The notes: generated from the letters alone by a model not told the origin. Shown: positions 18,847 to 27,829, counted from the first letter of the stretch. The stretch is 64,000 bases of DNA from Halalkalibacter akibai JCM 9157 (GCF_000513135.1 NZ_BAUV01000010.1:42016-106015); one strand, 5' to 3'. Numbers and translations: made by a program.

Positions 18847-19164
18847 GTGTTAACATTTATAAAAGATGTTGGAAGATCAATGGAATTGTTATTTTTTGTA
18901 GTAATAGGATTTTATTTAACTACAAGTACAGCTGGTCTTTTTTATGAAAGTTATGGAATTGCATTTTCAGGGAATATATGGGTTAATTGGTTTGGGATTT
19001 CTTATTTTCTCTTTGCTGTTTATACAGCTTTCATGGGGTTTTTTATCTTAAAAGATGTTGAATTTTATCATCGTTTTATTTCATCAAGAATTTTTTGGAT
19101 CTTATTCGTTGGCGCAACTTCTATTATTATAGTGCCTATTTTCAGAGGAGAAAATCCATTTTAA
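18847..19164 (+). CDS. Three-helix membrane protein of unknown function
   Basis: GTG 18847 follows GGGGGG and gives 105 residues with hydrophobic segments at about 13-31, 43-68 and 79-96 and little else. The in-frame extension upstream to 18727 lacks an RBS and is basic and unstructured, so it is not used. No family recognised. Confidence 0.62.
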   Translation: MLTFIKDVGRSMELLFFVVIGFYLTTSTAGLFYESYGIAFSGNIWVNWFGISYFLFAVYTAFMGFFILKDVEFYHRFISSRIFWILFVGATSIIIVPIFRGENPF

Positions 19165-19210
19165 ATAGAGGAACAGAAAAAACATGAGAAAAAACAAGGG
19201 AGAATCTATT

Positions 19211-19777
19211 ATGCAAAAAGGACATAAGGCGTTGTCACAAGAGCAACTTGAAGAATTATTTAGAACGTTAAAAGCCCGCTTTGAGAAAAATATGAACCGA
19301 CATGAAGGTATCGAATGGGCAGATGTACAGGGGAAGCTGGAAGGTAATGCTGAAAAGCTGTGGTCGCTTAAGGAAATGGAAGAAACCGGTGGGGAACCGG
19401 ATGTTGTTGGTCATGATCAAGAAACGGGTGCATACATCTTTTTTGATTGCTCACCGGAAAGCCCTAAAGGGCGCAGAAGCGTTTGCTATGACCGAGAAGC
19501 GCTAGAATCACGAAAAAAACACAAACCAGAGAATAGCGCTATTGATATGGCTACAAATATGGGCATCGAACTGCTAACAGAAGATCAATACCGTGAGTTA
19601 CAGAAACTTGGGAATTTTGATAGGAAAACGTCGAGCTGGGTGCAGACACCTGCTAATATTAGAAAGCTTGGCGGTGCCCTCTTTTGTGATCGGCGCTACG
19701 ATACGATCTTTTTGTACCACAATGGAGCAGATTCCTACTATGGGGCAAGGGGTTTCCGTGGCTCGTTAAGGGTTTAA
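19211..19777 (+). CDS. DUF4256 family protein
   Basis: The 188-residue soluble protein has EELFRTLKARFEKNMNRHEG, WADVQGKLEGNAEKLWSLKEM, EETGGEPDVVG, YIFFDCSPESPKGRRSVCYD and a C-terminal YHNGADSYYGARGFRGSLRV. This matches what I recall of DUF4256, whose function is unknown. ATG 19211 follows AAGGGAGAA. The codons look somewhat richer in G and C than in neighbours (ACCGGTGGGGAACCGG), which could reflect transfer. Confidence 0.8.
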   Translation: MQKGHKALSQEQLEELFRTLKARFEKNMNRHEGIEWADVQGKLEGNAEKLWSLKEMEETGGEPDVVGHDQETGAYIFFDCSPESPKGRRSVCYDREALESRKKHKPENSAIDMATNMGIELLTEDQYRELQKLGNFDRKTSSWVQTPANIRKLGGALFCDRRYDTIFLYHNGADSYYGARGFRGSLRV

Positions 19778-19860
19778 TGTTGAAGAGCTGGTAAATAGAA
19801 ACCACGACGGAAGCTAAGTTAAAGTTAAATATATTTTTGGTTAAGGGAGATTACATAAAA

Positions 19861-20010
19861 ATGATTGGGTTTTTAATAGCTTTAGGTATAGGAGTATTCG
19901 CTTTTATTAAGTTAGATGAAAAACAACGAGAAATAAAGAAATTAGTTAAAGAGTGTAATGAGACAAATCAAGTAATCTTGAGTGAATTAAAAAAAATGAA
20001 GAGTCCGTAA
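19861..20010 (+). CDS. Small protein with membrane anchor and charged helix
   Basis: A 49-residue frame: one hydrophobic segment (MIGFLIALGIGVFAF), then a charged helical region (KLDEKQREIKKLVKE) suited to a coiled coil. GGGAG lies 11 nt before the ATG, a long spacer. It sits between the DUF4256 gene and a GNAT gene on the same strand. Resembles the many small anchor-plus-coil Bacillus proteins; no function assigned. Confidence 0.6.
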   Translation: MIGFLIALGIGVFAFIKLDEKQREIKKLVKECNETNQVILSELKKMKSP

Positions 20011-20040
20011 GCTGTATTCAATTTTAAGGGAGAGAACAAG

Positions 20041-20571
20041 ATGGTTCCTAAACTAGAAACGGAGAGATTACTATTAAGAGAAATTGAAAAAGATGATGTT
20101 ACTGATATATTCAGGTGTTTCTCCAACGATAAGGTAACACGTTACTATGGTCAAGAGACATTAGAAAATGTCGGACAAGCGGATGCGATTATAGAATTTT
20201 TCTCAAATAGTTACAAAGAAAAAAGAGCGATACGTTGGGGGATTGAAAGAAAAGAAACTGAAGGTTTAATTGGTACCATTGGATTTAACGCTTGGTCTCC
20301 TAAACATAAACGAGCAGAAATAGGCTATGAAATTCATCCTGATCACTGGAGAAAGGGTTATACCTCTGAAGCGTTATTAAGAATTATACAGTACGGATTT
20401 AATGAATTAGGTCTTACTCGAATAGGGGCTGTAGTTTTCATAGAAAATGAAGCATCAAATAAGTTGCTAACTAAAATGGGGTTTCAACAAGAAGGGATTT
20501 TAAGGGAGTATATGTATCAAAATGGTAGAGCATATGATACATTCGTTTATTCCATTCTGAAAGACAATTAA
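20041..20571 (+). CDS. GNAT acetyltransferase, RimJ/RimL type
   Basis: The 176-residue protein begins with LETERLLLREIEKDDVTDIF, continues through GTIGFNAWSPKHKRAEIGYEI, the acetyl-CoA loop HWRKGYTSEALLRIIQYGF and ENEASNKLLTKMGFQQEG. This is the N-acyltransferase fold that acetylates protein N-termini, amino acids or drugs; the substrate cannot be read from sequence. AAGGGAGAG precedes the ATG. Confidence 0.9.
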   Translation: MVPKLETERLLLREIEKDDVTDIFRCFSNDKVTRYYGQETLENVGQADAIIEFFSNSYKEKRAIRWGIERKETEGLIGTIGFNAWSPKHKRAEIGYEIHPDHWRKGYTSEALLRIIQYGFNELGLTRIGAVVFIENEASNKLLTKMGFQQEGILREYMYQNGRAYDTFVYSILKDN

Positions 20572-21005
20572 ATTATTGAGGGAGCCTGTGCGAAAGAATA
20601 GTGCACTTGTGATTAAGACACACTTGTGGACAATGAGGATCCTATTTGCTTTAAAAACACACATTTCGGTTACTTCGCGGACTCACATACTCTTATTCCC
20701 CTAAAACTAGAGAAAATCACTACAGTTTTTCTTAAATAAGAGATCCCTCTGGCCTCTTGACTGTAACTGGTCATTGTTTTTATAGAAGTAAAGTACTGTG
20801 AGTCCGGGTCTAGTTTTCTATGATATAAGCTCTAATTTTCTAACAACTATATTGAGATGTAAGTTTCGAAGATTGCCACTGATATCTCATAAACAAGAGT
20901 ACCTACTTCTTGCCAAAACCCGACAAATATCTTCAAACAATTAAAGGATTTTAATAATGAAGGTGGAAATAGTATAGGATCTTATCATACATCAGGAGGA
21001 CGCAA
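20572..21005. repeat. Gene-free stretch with a spaced 10-bp inverted repeat
   Basis: About 430 nt without a supported gene. CGGACTCACA at 20678-20687 recurs inverted as TGTGAGTCCG at 20797-20806, with 109 nt between. The interior has AAACTAG/CTAGTTTT segments. It could be a decayed palindromic element; no transposase remnant is present. Confidence 0.35.
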
Positions 21006-21911
21006 ATGAATCAAACGGAGATTTTACGTTTTATGACTCAATTACAACATCCTTTTTTTGACGGAATTGCTGCCGTGCTTACTTTTTTAGGAAACGAAGA
21101 GTTTTATTTTTTAGTGATTCCGCTAGTTTACTGGTGCTTTTCGAAAAAAGCTGGCTTCAGATTGTTTTACATCTTTTTGCTTTCTGTTACAGTAAATTCT
21201 TTTTTGAAGATCACGTATGCTATTCAACGTCCAATCGGAGTGGAAGGAGTTCACTCCCTTTTTATTTCGTCGGCTGAAGTAGGAAGTCATTATCCATATG
21301 ATTCTTTTCCGAGTGGCCATGCTCAAGGCTCAGCAACTTTATGGGGGTATTTAGCTTATTTAATTGCTAGACCTTCTTTCTGGGTATTCTCTATTGTTCT
21401 AGTTCTCTTTATTTCACTTTCTAGACTTTATTCGGGATTACACTGGCCAACAGATGTGGTAGTTGGTATGATCCTAGCAGTAATCATCTTGATGTTAGCC
21501 ATTTATCTTCAATCTAAACTATCGAAACTTTCGAAGAAAGTGAAATGGATGTTAGCGATTGGTGTTCCATTTGTAATTATTGCTATTTTTCCTGAAGAAG
21601 AAGGAATTAAATATGCTGGTTTTCTATTGGGGGCAGGTCTAGGTTATTTACTTGAAACAAAAAAAGTTAAGATGATCATCAGTGGAGCAATTATTCGTAA
21701 AATACTTGCCTATGGCATTGGGATCATTGGTTTATTTGCTCTTCAAATAGGGTTGAAGATGATTTTCCCAGAAGCGCTTCTATTTGATTTTGTTCGCTAT
21801 GCTTTCATCGGTTTATGGGGTTTGCTTGGTGCACCTTATTTATTTGTTTTATTAAAACTTTATAAGAGTGAACAAAATATAACCACCTCAAAAGGGAATG
21901 TTTCAGTTTAG
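21006..21911 (+). CDS. PAP2 family membrane phosphatase
   Basis: The 301-residue integral membrane protein contains the three acid phosphatase motifs: K...RP (KITYAIQRPIG), PSGH (SFPSGHAQG, near residue 100) and SRxxxGxHxxxD (LSRLYSGLHWPTDV). These build the catalytic pocket that removes phosphate from lipid substrates such as undecaprenyl or phosphatidyl phosphates. About eight hydrophobic helices, with a C-terminal helical extension beyond the core fold. CAGGAGGA precedes the ATG; terminator downstream. Confidence 0.92.
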   Translation: MNQTEILRFMTQLQHPFFDGIAAVLTFLGNEEFYFLVIPLVYWCFSKKAGFRLFYIFLLSVTVNSFLKITYAIQRPIGVEGVHSLFISSAEVGSHYPYDSFPSGHAQGSATLWGYLAYLIARPSFWVFSIVLVLFISLSRLYSGLHWPTDVVVGMILAVIILMLAIYLQSKLSKLSKKVKWMLAIGVPFVIIAIFPEEEGIKYAGFLLGAGLGYLLETKKVKMIISGAIIRKILAYGIGIIGLFALQIGLKMIFPEALLFDFVRYAFIGLWGLLGAPYLFVLLKLYKSEQNITTSKGNVSV

Positions 21912-21939
21912 AAAAGGATATGAATATTAATAACCAAAG

Positions 21940-21972
21940 GAGATCAAATGAAGTAATGATTGATCTCTTTTT
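21940..21972 (+). terminator. Terminator after the PAP2 gene
   Basis: GAGATCAA pairs with TTGATCTC over a 12-nt loop, followed by T6. Confidence 0.82.
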
Positions 21973-21987
21973 TAAGGGGGAACTAGC

Positions 21988-22915
21988 ATGGGAAAAGAAA
22001 TGTGGATACCGATGAAGGATGGCCATGAAGTCTTTCTATGCAATTGGATTGAGGAATTCAAGCCTCCAAGAGCAATTCTTCAATTAGCCCACGGAATGGC
22101 GGAGCATTCAGCGCGTTATCAAGAGTTTGCAATGGAATTAGCGGCGCTAGGTATCGGTGTTTATGCAAATGATCACCGGGGACATGGTAGGACGGGAGAG
22201 AAAAGTGGTACGATGGGCCACCTCAATAATGAAAACGGTTTCGAGAGGGTGGTGGCTGATTTGAAGGAGATAAATGAGTTTATTCATTTGAATCATCCAG
22301 ATATACCTGTATTTCTGATGGGGCACAGTATGATCATTCTTCGTCCGTCGGTTCATTCAAAAATACCCAGCTGCAGTTAAAGGGGTAATCTTGTCAGGAA
22401 CAGGTGGGGATCCAGGGTTTAGTGGCAGAGTGGCTAAAACAGTTGTGGCGAGTCAATTAAAAATAAAAGGCACACAAACCCCAAGCCCATTGTTAAACCA
22501 ATTATTCTTTGGTGATTTTAATAAAAGTGTAAAGTCACCTGAAACAAAGTTTGATTGGTTAACAAGAGATAGAGATGAAGTTCAAAAATATATAGATGAT
22601 CCTTTTTGTGGATTTATCCCGACAGTTGGTTTTTTTGCTGATTTACTAGAAGGTCTAAATACGATTCATCAAGACAATGAAATTGCTAAAATAGAAAAAG
22701 ATTTGCCTTTCTATTTTATTAGCGGTGATCAAGATCCTGTTGGAAAAAAAACAAAAGCTGTTAGTCGAATTATTAATCAATACAAAAAACACGGAGTGAA
22801 GCGAATTGAATATAAGTTTTACAAAGATGGTCGTCACGAGATGTTAAATGAAATAAATCGGCAAGAAGTTGTAAATGACATTGTGAATTGGTTACAGAAA
22901 CAGCTGTTATACTAG
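21988..22915 (+). pseudogene. Alpha/beta hydrolase (monoacylglycerol lipase-like), split by a frameshift
   Basis: The N-terminal frame holds LAHGMAEHSARYQEFA, ANDHRGHGRTGE and the nucleophile elbow up to GHSM, then leaves frame at about 22332. The second frame resumes FFVRRFIQKYPAAVKG and carries the catalytic Asp in ISGDQDPVG and His in DGRHEML. Two missing G bases after the ATG of GHSM (expected GHSMGSFF) account for the shift. The rejoined protein of about 309 residues would be a complete serine hydrolase acting on lipid esters. RBS AAGGGGG. Confidence 0.82.
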
Positions 22916-22955
22916 TTTTTAATGATATAATTGTTAAAAAGAGGGGTGAGATAAA

Positions 22956-23165
22956 ATGAGTGAAACAAAAAAAGTGGTTCTAAAAGTAAATGATAATGGT
23001 TCTATTCGTGTAATGGGCGATGTTGAATTGGTAGATGCAGAAGGAAATGCCTATGAGGCAAAGCCAGCTTTCTCTATCTGTAGATGCGGCGCATCTAAAA
23101 ATAAACCATATTGCGATGGTACGCATAAAGCAATAGGATTTGAGAGTGCGCCGAGAGCAAAATAA
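22956..23165 (+). CDS. CDGSH iron-sulfur domain protein
   Basis: A 69-residue protein with the complete CDGSH cluster motif: Cys42, Cys44, Cys53 and His57 in ICRCGASKNKPYCDGTH, followed by KAIGF. These residues bind a redox-active [2Fe-2S] cluster. The N-terminal half is a small beta region (KVNDNGSIRVMGDVELVDAEG). AGAGGGGTGA precedes the ATG; a strong terminator follows. Probably a cytoplasmic electron-transfer or cluster-donor protein. Confidence 0.95.
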   Translation: MSETKKVVLKVNDNGSIRVMGDVELVDAEGNAYEAKPAFSICRCGASKNKPYCDGTHKAIGFESAPRAK

Positions 23166-23171
23166 ATGAGG

Positions 23172-23212
23172 AAAACGAAGCAGTCGTCTAAACGATTGCT
23201 TCGTTTTTTGCG
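23172..23212 (+). terminator. Terminator of the CDGSH gene
   Basis: A 16-bp stem, AAAACGAAGCAGTCGT with ACGATTGCTTCGTTTT, loop CTAA, then TT. Confidence 0.92.
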
Positions 23213-23251
23213 TAACAGGGAACGTTTTTCTAATAAGCGAATAGGATATTA

Positions 23252-23470
23252 TTATTTCTTACCCCAAGCTCTTCCTTTTGTCAGGATACAAGGGACGCCT
23301 TTGCCGATAGCTCCTGGTTTTTTCATTTTTTCTAAATAATCTAATCCTCTAGAACATTGCTGTTTACATGAATAACAAGTATCAGAGGTTACAATTTTCA
23401 TGGTAAATGCATACTTCTCATTTGCAGAAATTTTAGGTATTACTTTTGATTTTTTGTTATTCTTAGCCAT
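23252..23470 (-). CDS. Small Cys-containing conserved-looking protein
   Basis: A 72-residue basic protein with CYSCKQQC (Cys pattern CxxCxxxC), a further Cys in GVPCILTKGR, and Lys-rich ends. The clustered cysteines suggest metal binding. RBS GGAGAG before the ATG. The family seems familiar from Bacillaceae genomes but I cannot name it. Confidence 0.65.
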   Translation of the reverse strand: MAKNNKKSKVIPKISANEKYAFTMKIVTSDTCYSCKQQCSRGLDYLEKMKKPGAIGKGVPCILTKGRAWGKK

Positions 23471-23552
23471 AACTCATCTCTCCGTATCATTTGATGCTTT
23501 ATCTTATGCTACGATTTAAAAGGAGTGATGAGCGGGAAAGAATAATTTTTTG

Positions 23553-23717
23553 TCAAAGCCAATAATCCATTTCCCTAATATCATCTTTATACTGTTCTCT
23601 AATAAGCGTTTCTTCTTCTTTCATTTGTTCTTGCGCTCGTTCTTCAGTTTCGGAAGAGCCATATTGAAGTACATAATCACCATTTTTTAAAATGGCAGTA
23701 ACTTTCCAATGTACCAT
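23553..23717 (-). CDS. Small hypothetical protein
   Basis: Start at ATG 23717, directly behind GGAGGTGGTGTCT, gives 54 residues: MVHWKVTAILKNGDYVLQYG, then a strongly acidic helical part ending DIREMDYWL. The longer frame upstream is hydrophobic low-complexity and lacks an RBS. No recognised family. Confidence 0.65.
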   Translation of the reverse strand: MVHWKVTAILKNGDYVLQYGSSETEERAQEQMKEEETLIREQYKDDIREMDYWL

Positions 23718-23820
23718 AGACACCACCTCCGTTAGGGAATTTAAGAAAATATATTCAGCAGTATTCCCATTTATTAAAAACAAAAACAAAAACATAATGA
23801 AAATTTTATATTGGTTCCGT

Positions 23821-24192
23821 TTAGCCTCTCTCTTTTGTAGTAAACCCTTCTTCTCTTAGTGGACTATACGTATCAATTGAATGGGCCATTATCGCACCTG
23901 ATCTCGGTAATTGTTCCCGAAGAATTGTACAAGCTCTAACTCTATAATCATTTAAATGTGTAATCTCAGGATCATACTTTACAAGTACTTCTGCTTTTAC
24001 TGAGAGTGAGGTAACTGTTTCTCCGTAACTCTCATCAAAAGCAGTTTTTACTATATCTATCCCTGTAACTAAAACTGTTGGACTTTTATATCGTGATATC
24101 GTATCAATTCTTCTTTGTAACTGCTGTTCTGGTACATCAGGTTTGGAAAATAAATGAATGCTAGCTTCGCAAAAAGCTTTTCCCTTAAACAA
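23821..24192 (-). CDS. Conserved-looking hypothetical protein
   Basis: A 123-residue soluble protein from a TTG start 7 nt after GGAGGT. It contains SKPDVPEQQLQRRIDTISRYK, VLVTGIDIVKTAFDESYGE and VKAEVLVKYDPEITHLNDYR, suggesting a mixed alpha/beta fold. Family not recognised. With the two preceding minus-strand genes it forms a short run of small genes. Confidence 0.65.
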   Translation of the reverse strand: MFKGKAFCEASIHLFSKPDVPEQQLQRRIDTISRYKSPTVLVTGIDIVKTAFDESYGETVTSLSVKAEVLVKYDPEITHLNDYRVRACTILREQLPRSGAIMAHSIDTYSPLREEGFTTKERG

Positions 24193-24372
24193 AAAAAGAC
24201 CTCCCTAATAAAAAAGCTATATTACTATTTTATCAGATGATCAGGGAATCAAACAATAAACATGGACATGATATAGTAAGAACTATTTTTTCTGCAAGTT
24301 CGGCGTTTTAAGAAAGCTCGCTCATACATATAAATAAATATCTAGAGCAAAGGAATGAGAGGGTGATCACAG

Positions 24373-24468
24373 TTGAAAAGATTAGATTACTTAAGACCAT
24401 TTTTAACAGCCGGTGTCATTGGGTGCGCGATTGCTGCCATTATTATTCTATTATTTGGGGGAGCCTAG
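24373..24468 (+). CDS. 31-residue single-helix membrane peptide
   Basis: A TTG start 7 nt after GAGAGGGTG opens a short frame: basic start KRLDYLRPFL, then a helix (TAGVIGCAIAAIIILLF) and GGA. The RBS quality and the clean basic-then-hydrophobic design argue for a real small membrane peptide. Function unknown. Confidence 0.6.
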   Translation: MKRLDYLRPFLTAGVIGCAIAAIIILLFGGA

Positions 24469-24521
24469 CCCCGTGAAAAAGTGCTGTAACAAAAATTACA
24501 AAGAGAAAATATGATGATTGT

Positions 24522-24535
24522 AGAAAGCGCTTACA
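24522..24535 (+). promoter_or_regulatory. Candidate CcpA cre site before the PLP enzyme gene
   Basis: AGAAAGCGCTTACA matches TGWAARCGYTWNCW at 13 of 14 positions and is framed by TTGTA...TACAA. It lies just upstream of the RBS, a roadblock position for catabolite repression. Confidence 0.6.
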
Positions 24536-24553
24536 AATAGTGAGGAGGATCTT

Positions 24554-25736
24554 ATGACTAAACAGCACAGGTTTGAAACGAAGGCCATCCACTCTGGTTA
24601 TAGTAAGAAGGAACATACCGATAGCTTAACCCCTCCCATTTATCAAACATCTACATTTACATTTTCTTCAGTCGAACAAGGAGCAAACAGATTTGCAGGT
24701 CATGAACAAGGCTATATCTATTCAAGACTCTCAAATCCAACGGTTAAGGTTTTAGAAGATCGAATGGCAGACTTAGAAGAGGGGGAGGCTGCTTTAGCCT
24801 TTGGCTCTGGTATGGCAGCTGTTTCAGCTGTTCTCATTGCGTTAACAAAAGCTAATGATCATATTTTATGTTCGAAGGGTGTTTATGGGTGCACATTTGG
24901 ACTGCTAGAGATGTTACAAGATAAATATAATATCGGCCATACATTTTCTACCTTACATTCTCGTGAAGCAATCTTGTCACAAATCAAAGAGAATACAAGT
25001 TGCATTTATATTGAAACTCCAATTAATCCAACGATGAAACTAATCGACTTAGAATTAATAGTTCGTATTGCGAAGGAAAAAGGAATACCCGTTATTGTCG
25101 ATAATACATTTTCAACTCCTTATCTTCAGAAACCTCTACGATTAGGTTGTGATCTAGTTGTACACAGTGCTACGAAATATATCGGGGGGCACGGTGATGT
25201 AGTGGGGGGGGATCGTTGTAGGTAATTCTAAAACAATTAGTAAAATAAAAAGTACGACTCAAAAAGACATCGGTGGTATTATTTCACCGTTTGATGCATG
25301 GCTATTAATACGTGGTTTAAAAACACTAGCTGTTAGAATGGATAAACACTGTGCAACGGCTGAGAAGATTGCATCAGAATTAAATCGTCACCCAAAAGTG
25401 AAAGCTGTTTATTACCCAGGGCTTCAAGCAAACTCTGAACATGTTGTCATGAAAAAACAAATGAGAAAAGCCGGGGGACTTCTTTCATTTGAATTAAACG
25501 GAACGTATGAAGATACGATACGGGTTGTAAACCAATTAAAGTTAATCCCCATTGCCGTTAGCTTAGGTGATGCCGAAACACTCATTCAACATCCTGCTTC
25601 AATGACGCATGCGGTTGTGCCTAAACCTATTCGTGAAGAGATGGGAATTTCTGATACACTTCTTAGATTATCACTTGGCCTTGAAGCGTGGGAAGATATT
25701 TGGAATGACTTAAAACAGGCATTGGAATATTTATAA
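24554..25736 (+). pseudogene. PLP-dependent Cys/Met metabolism enzyme (MetC/methionine gamma-lyase type), split by a frameshift
   Basis: The two frames join into about 393 residues of the cystathionine beta/gamma-lyase family, which cleaves sulfur amino acids through PLP. Visible: ETKAIHSGYSKKEHTDSLTPPIYQTST, YSRLSNPTVKVLE, FGSGMAA, VDNTFSTPYLQ and the PLP lysine in HSATKYIGGHGDVVGG. (The first quoted run spans more than one motif: ETKAIHSGY, then LTPPIYQTST.) The C-terminal part (LGDAETLIQHPASMTH) follows in another frame. An extra G in the eight-G run at 25204-25211 causes the shift. RBS GAGGAGG. Methionine gamma-lyase or cystathionine lyase cannot be separated here. Confidence 0.85.
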
Positions 25737-25862
25737 GCAACAACAAACGAAAAAGTAAGTTCCCTGACAGAGCTATGTTTTCAACCTATTCAGTGCCCTC
25801 CTAGATAATCGAGAATGATAAGATGCCTCTATGTAATCTTACCGAGATTTGATCTTTGTTTG

Positions 25863-26291
25863 TTACTGATTTGTTACTAGACCTTCGCGTTTTTGCACGA
25901 TGTCTTCAATTATTTTTGAATGAACGGTTGCCCATGAGCGCTCACGGAAATGTATACTAACACTGATTGTAACAGCTATTAAATAAAGGAAAACAAATAG
26001 AAGCCACAAATAACTATCATCATTCTCGAAAAAAGCTTGTACTTGAGTCCCGAAAATAAATAAAATCCAAGGAACTGCCGTTACGAGGATGGGAATCAGT
26101 CCAGAACCGTTTTTTTCTTTTAACACTCGGTAATGAATGTTTCTAAGAGTTGAAGTGTTAATCGTTTCATAAAAACTTTGAATATCCGTCAGTTCCTGAA
26201 TTTCTTTTACTTGGGTTGGATCTATTCCTTTGTTTGCTTTTTTTTGCAACCTTAAATAAAATTTATGTGCGTCGCCGCGAAACGAAATCAT
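25863..26291 (-). CDS. Two-helix membrane protein of unknown function
   Basis: Start at ATG 26291 behind GGAGGG gives 142 residues. A soluble N-terminal half (RGDAHKFYLRLQKKANKGID, IQELTDIQSFYETINTS) is followed by two hydrophobic segments (PILVTAVPWILFIFG and LWLLFVFLYLIAVTISVS) and a charged tail. The extension upstream has no RBS. Family not recognised. Confidence 0.68.
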   Translation of the reverse strand: MISFRGDAHKFYLRLQKKANKGIDPTQVKEIQELTDIQSFYETINTSTLRNIHYRVLKEKNGSGLIPILVTAVPWILFIFGTQVQAFFENDDSYLWLLFVFLYLIAVTISVSIHFRERSWATVHSKIIEDIVQKREGLVTNQ

Positions 26292-26482
26292 AAAACCCTC
26301 CAAACATAAACTACATGAATTACTTTGTATTATTCTAGACAAGTAAAGTTGTAGTTAAACAGAATGTAGGGAGATGTTGGGGCAAAAAATAAAATCACAA
26401 GTTTTAATGGGGTCATTTGAAATTCGCTTTTTGGTCTAACTATAAGTCGTCCTCCATATAGTTAAATCAAGGGGGAATCGGG

Positions 26483-26662
26483 ATGGCAATTGATCGTTGT
26501 GCAGATTGTGGAAGTATCGGGGCTACCGATTCAAATGGGAAAGAATGTCCTTATTGTGAACGGTATTTATGTCCAAGTTGCATGTCTAAACAGCTCAAGG
26601 TTTATAATTGGAATGGCTGTGCAACATGCTGTATCTACTACAGAAGGTTAATGCTGAAGTAG
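26483..26662 (+). CDS. Small zinc-ribbon-like protein with four Cys pairs
   Basis: A 59-residue frame begins at ATG behind AAGGGGG (long spacing, GGG also nearer). It holds CADCG, CPYC, CPSC and CATCC: nine Cys in pairs spaced as in zinc ribbons, plus aromatic residues (YNWNG). Two structural zinc ions are plausible. A terminator overlaps the stop. Possibly a nucleic-acid or protein-binding zinc module; no family recognised. Confidence 0.72.
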   Translation: MAIDRCADCGSIGATDSNGKECPYCERYLCPSCMSKQLKVYNWNGCATCCIYYRRLMLK

Positions 26663-26689
26663 GCGCCGAAGCAGGCGTCTATTTTAGTT
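26660..26689 (+). terminator. Terminator after the zinc-ribbon gene
   Basis: TAGGCGCC pairs with GGCGTCTA (one G-U pair) over a 6-nt loop, then TTTT; its first bases are the stop codon. Confidence 0.75.
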
Positions 26690-26716
26690 TGGAAAGTTAT
26701 GTATGAAGGAAGATTT

Positions 26717-26938
26717 TCATCCTCTCTTCAAAGTAAGTTGTTCAACTGAAGTGATTACATAATCACTTAGTATTAAGATGTTTGAAGAATAAGCTTTATG
26801 TTCCTCGTACGTCACGATGAAATCGTGATAAAAAGAAATAAGCTGTTCAACTAACATTTGATTTTCTTTGTTAAAGATTCCTGAGCGATTGATAAGAATG
26901 TTGTGATATTTTTTCACTAGATTTCTAGTTTGTTTCAA
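26717..26938 (-). CDS. Small hypothetical protein downstream of the exonuclease gene
   Basis: A TTG-started frame of 73 residues, 17 nt after the exonuclease stop and on the same strand; the RBS (GAAGCGG) is weak. The protein looks helical (NLVKKYHNILINR, NQMLVEQLISFYHDFI, LSDYVITSVEQLTLKRG). Translational coupling could compensate for the weak RBS. No family recognised. Confidence 0.5.
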   Translation of the reverse strand: MKQTRNLVKKYHNILINRSGIFNKENQMLVEQLISFYHDFIVTYEEHKAYSSNILILSDYVITSVEQLTLKRG

Positions 26939-26955
26939 CCGCTTCTTAGCTTCTT

Positions 26956-27648
26956 TTATATGAAATATATCAGTTTCTCCGAAAAGGATGATACTTCTTT
27001 CATTAATTTACGCTGGAGTTGTTTATTCATCTGTTCAATTGGAAAATCTTCAGTTTCAAATATAAATGTTTTTAACATAATTAAATCAGATGCTAATGGC
27101 TGATCTAGGAACTGAAGATAAATTCGAAGAGTATTGTAAGCATCATACATAGGGTTGTGTTTTTCTCCGATAAAATCAAGCTCGTAAAGCTTGAGAGCCC
27201 CTTCAACTGAAACATTTGAATTTGATACGCGCTTAGTAAAAATTGCTTGAAAATCAACATAACGTTTCTCTATTTTGTTGATCGTTGACTGTGAAACCTC
27301 GTGTTTCAAAGCATCTAGTTTTAACCGAGATAGATCACTAGGTGACCATGAAAAAAATCTAGATTTTTTTACTCCGCCAACCCAGGTTAAAAAATCTTTA
27401 AAAACAACTTTAAACGAAGCTGCGTCTTGAAGATCTTCATCCTTAATTCCGGTAAGTGTCTTACAAAAATTACTTAAAGGTTTAGTTGAGATTGGTTTAA
27501 TGAATTGATCAAAAGAGGTGATCTGTTCTGTTTCAAGATCGTATTTAACGGCACCTAAGCGGATAGCTTCCATTGCTTCAAACGTTAACCCTTTATTAGC
27601 ACAAAGCATCTCAAAGTCAAAAAAAATAAATTGCTTTACTTTTGCCAT
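26956..27648 (-). CDS. 3'-5' exonuclease, DEDDh family
   Basis: The 230-residue protein has the exonuclease motifs in order: Exo I FFDFEML (Asp and Glu), Exo II region SWSPSDLSRLK (Asp), and Exo III HNPMYDAYNTLRIY (His and Asp five residues on). This is the DnaQ/KapD-like fold that degrades DNA or RNA from the 3' end with two metal ions. Start at ATG 27648, 7 nt from AAGGAG; an ATG two codons upstream is too close. Natural substrate unknown; KapD-type proteins affect sporulation through KinA, but orthology is not shown. Confidence 0.85.
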   Translation of the reverse strand: MAKVKQFIFFDFEMLCANKGLTFEAMEAIRLGAVKYDLETEQITSFDQFIKPISTKPLSNFCKTLTGIKDEDLQDAASFKVVFKDFLTWVGGVKKSRFFSWSPSDLSRLKLDALKHEVSQSTINKIEKRYVDFQAIFTKRVSNSNVSVEGALKLYELDFIGEKHNPMYDAYNTLRIYLQFLDQPLASDLIMLKTFIFETEDFPIEQMNKQLQRKLMKEVSSFSEKLIYFI

Positions 27649-27829
27649 AATCATACTCCTTCCTTCAACGGGAAATTATATCGGGAATTTGTGAAAAAAG
27701 ATAGCGTTAAAAGCTTCCAATTCATTTAACAGCTTGATTCAGAGGAGAGCGATAATGACTAAAAAGAAATAAGTGAACATAATTCTTTCGGTGATGGAAG
27801 CACAAATTCAATTAAAATGTGAAAATTTA

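Noticed and set aside
27755..27772. Five-codon ORF MTKKK behind GAGGAGAG, upstream of the bmrCD-type promoter
   Set aside because: The RBS is good, but it lies before the likely promoter, is too short to judge, and has no associated terminator or hairpin.
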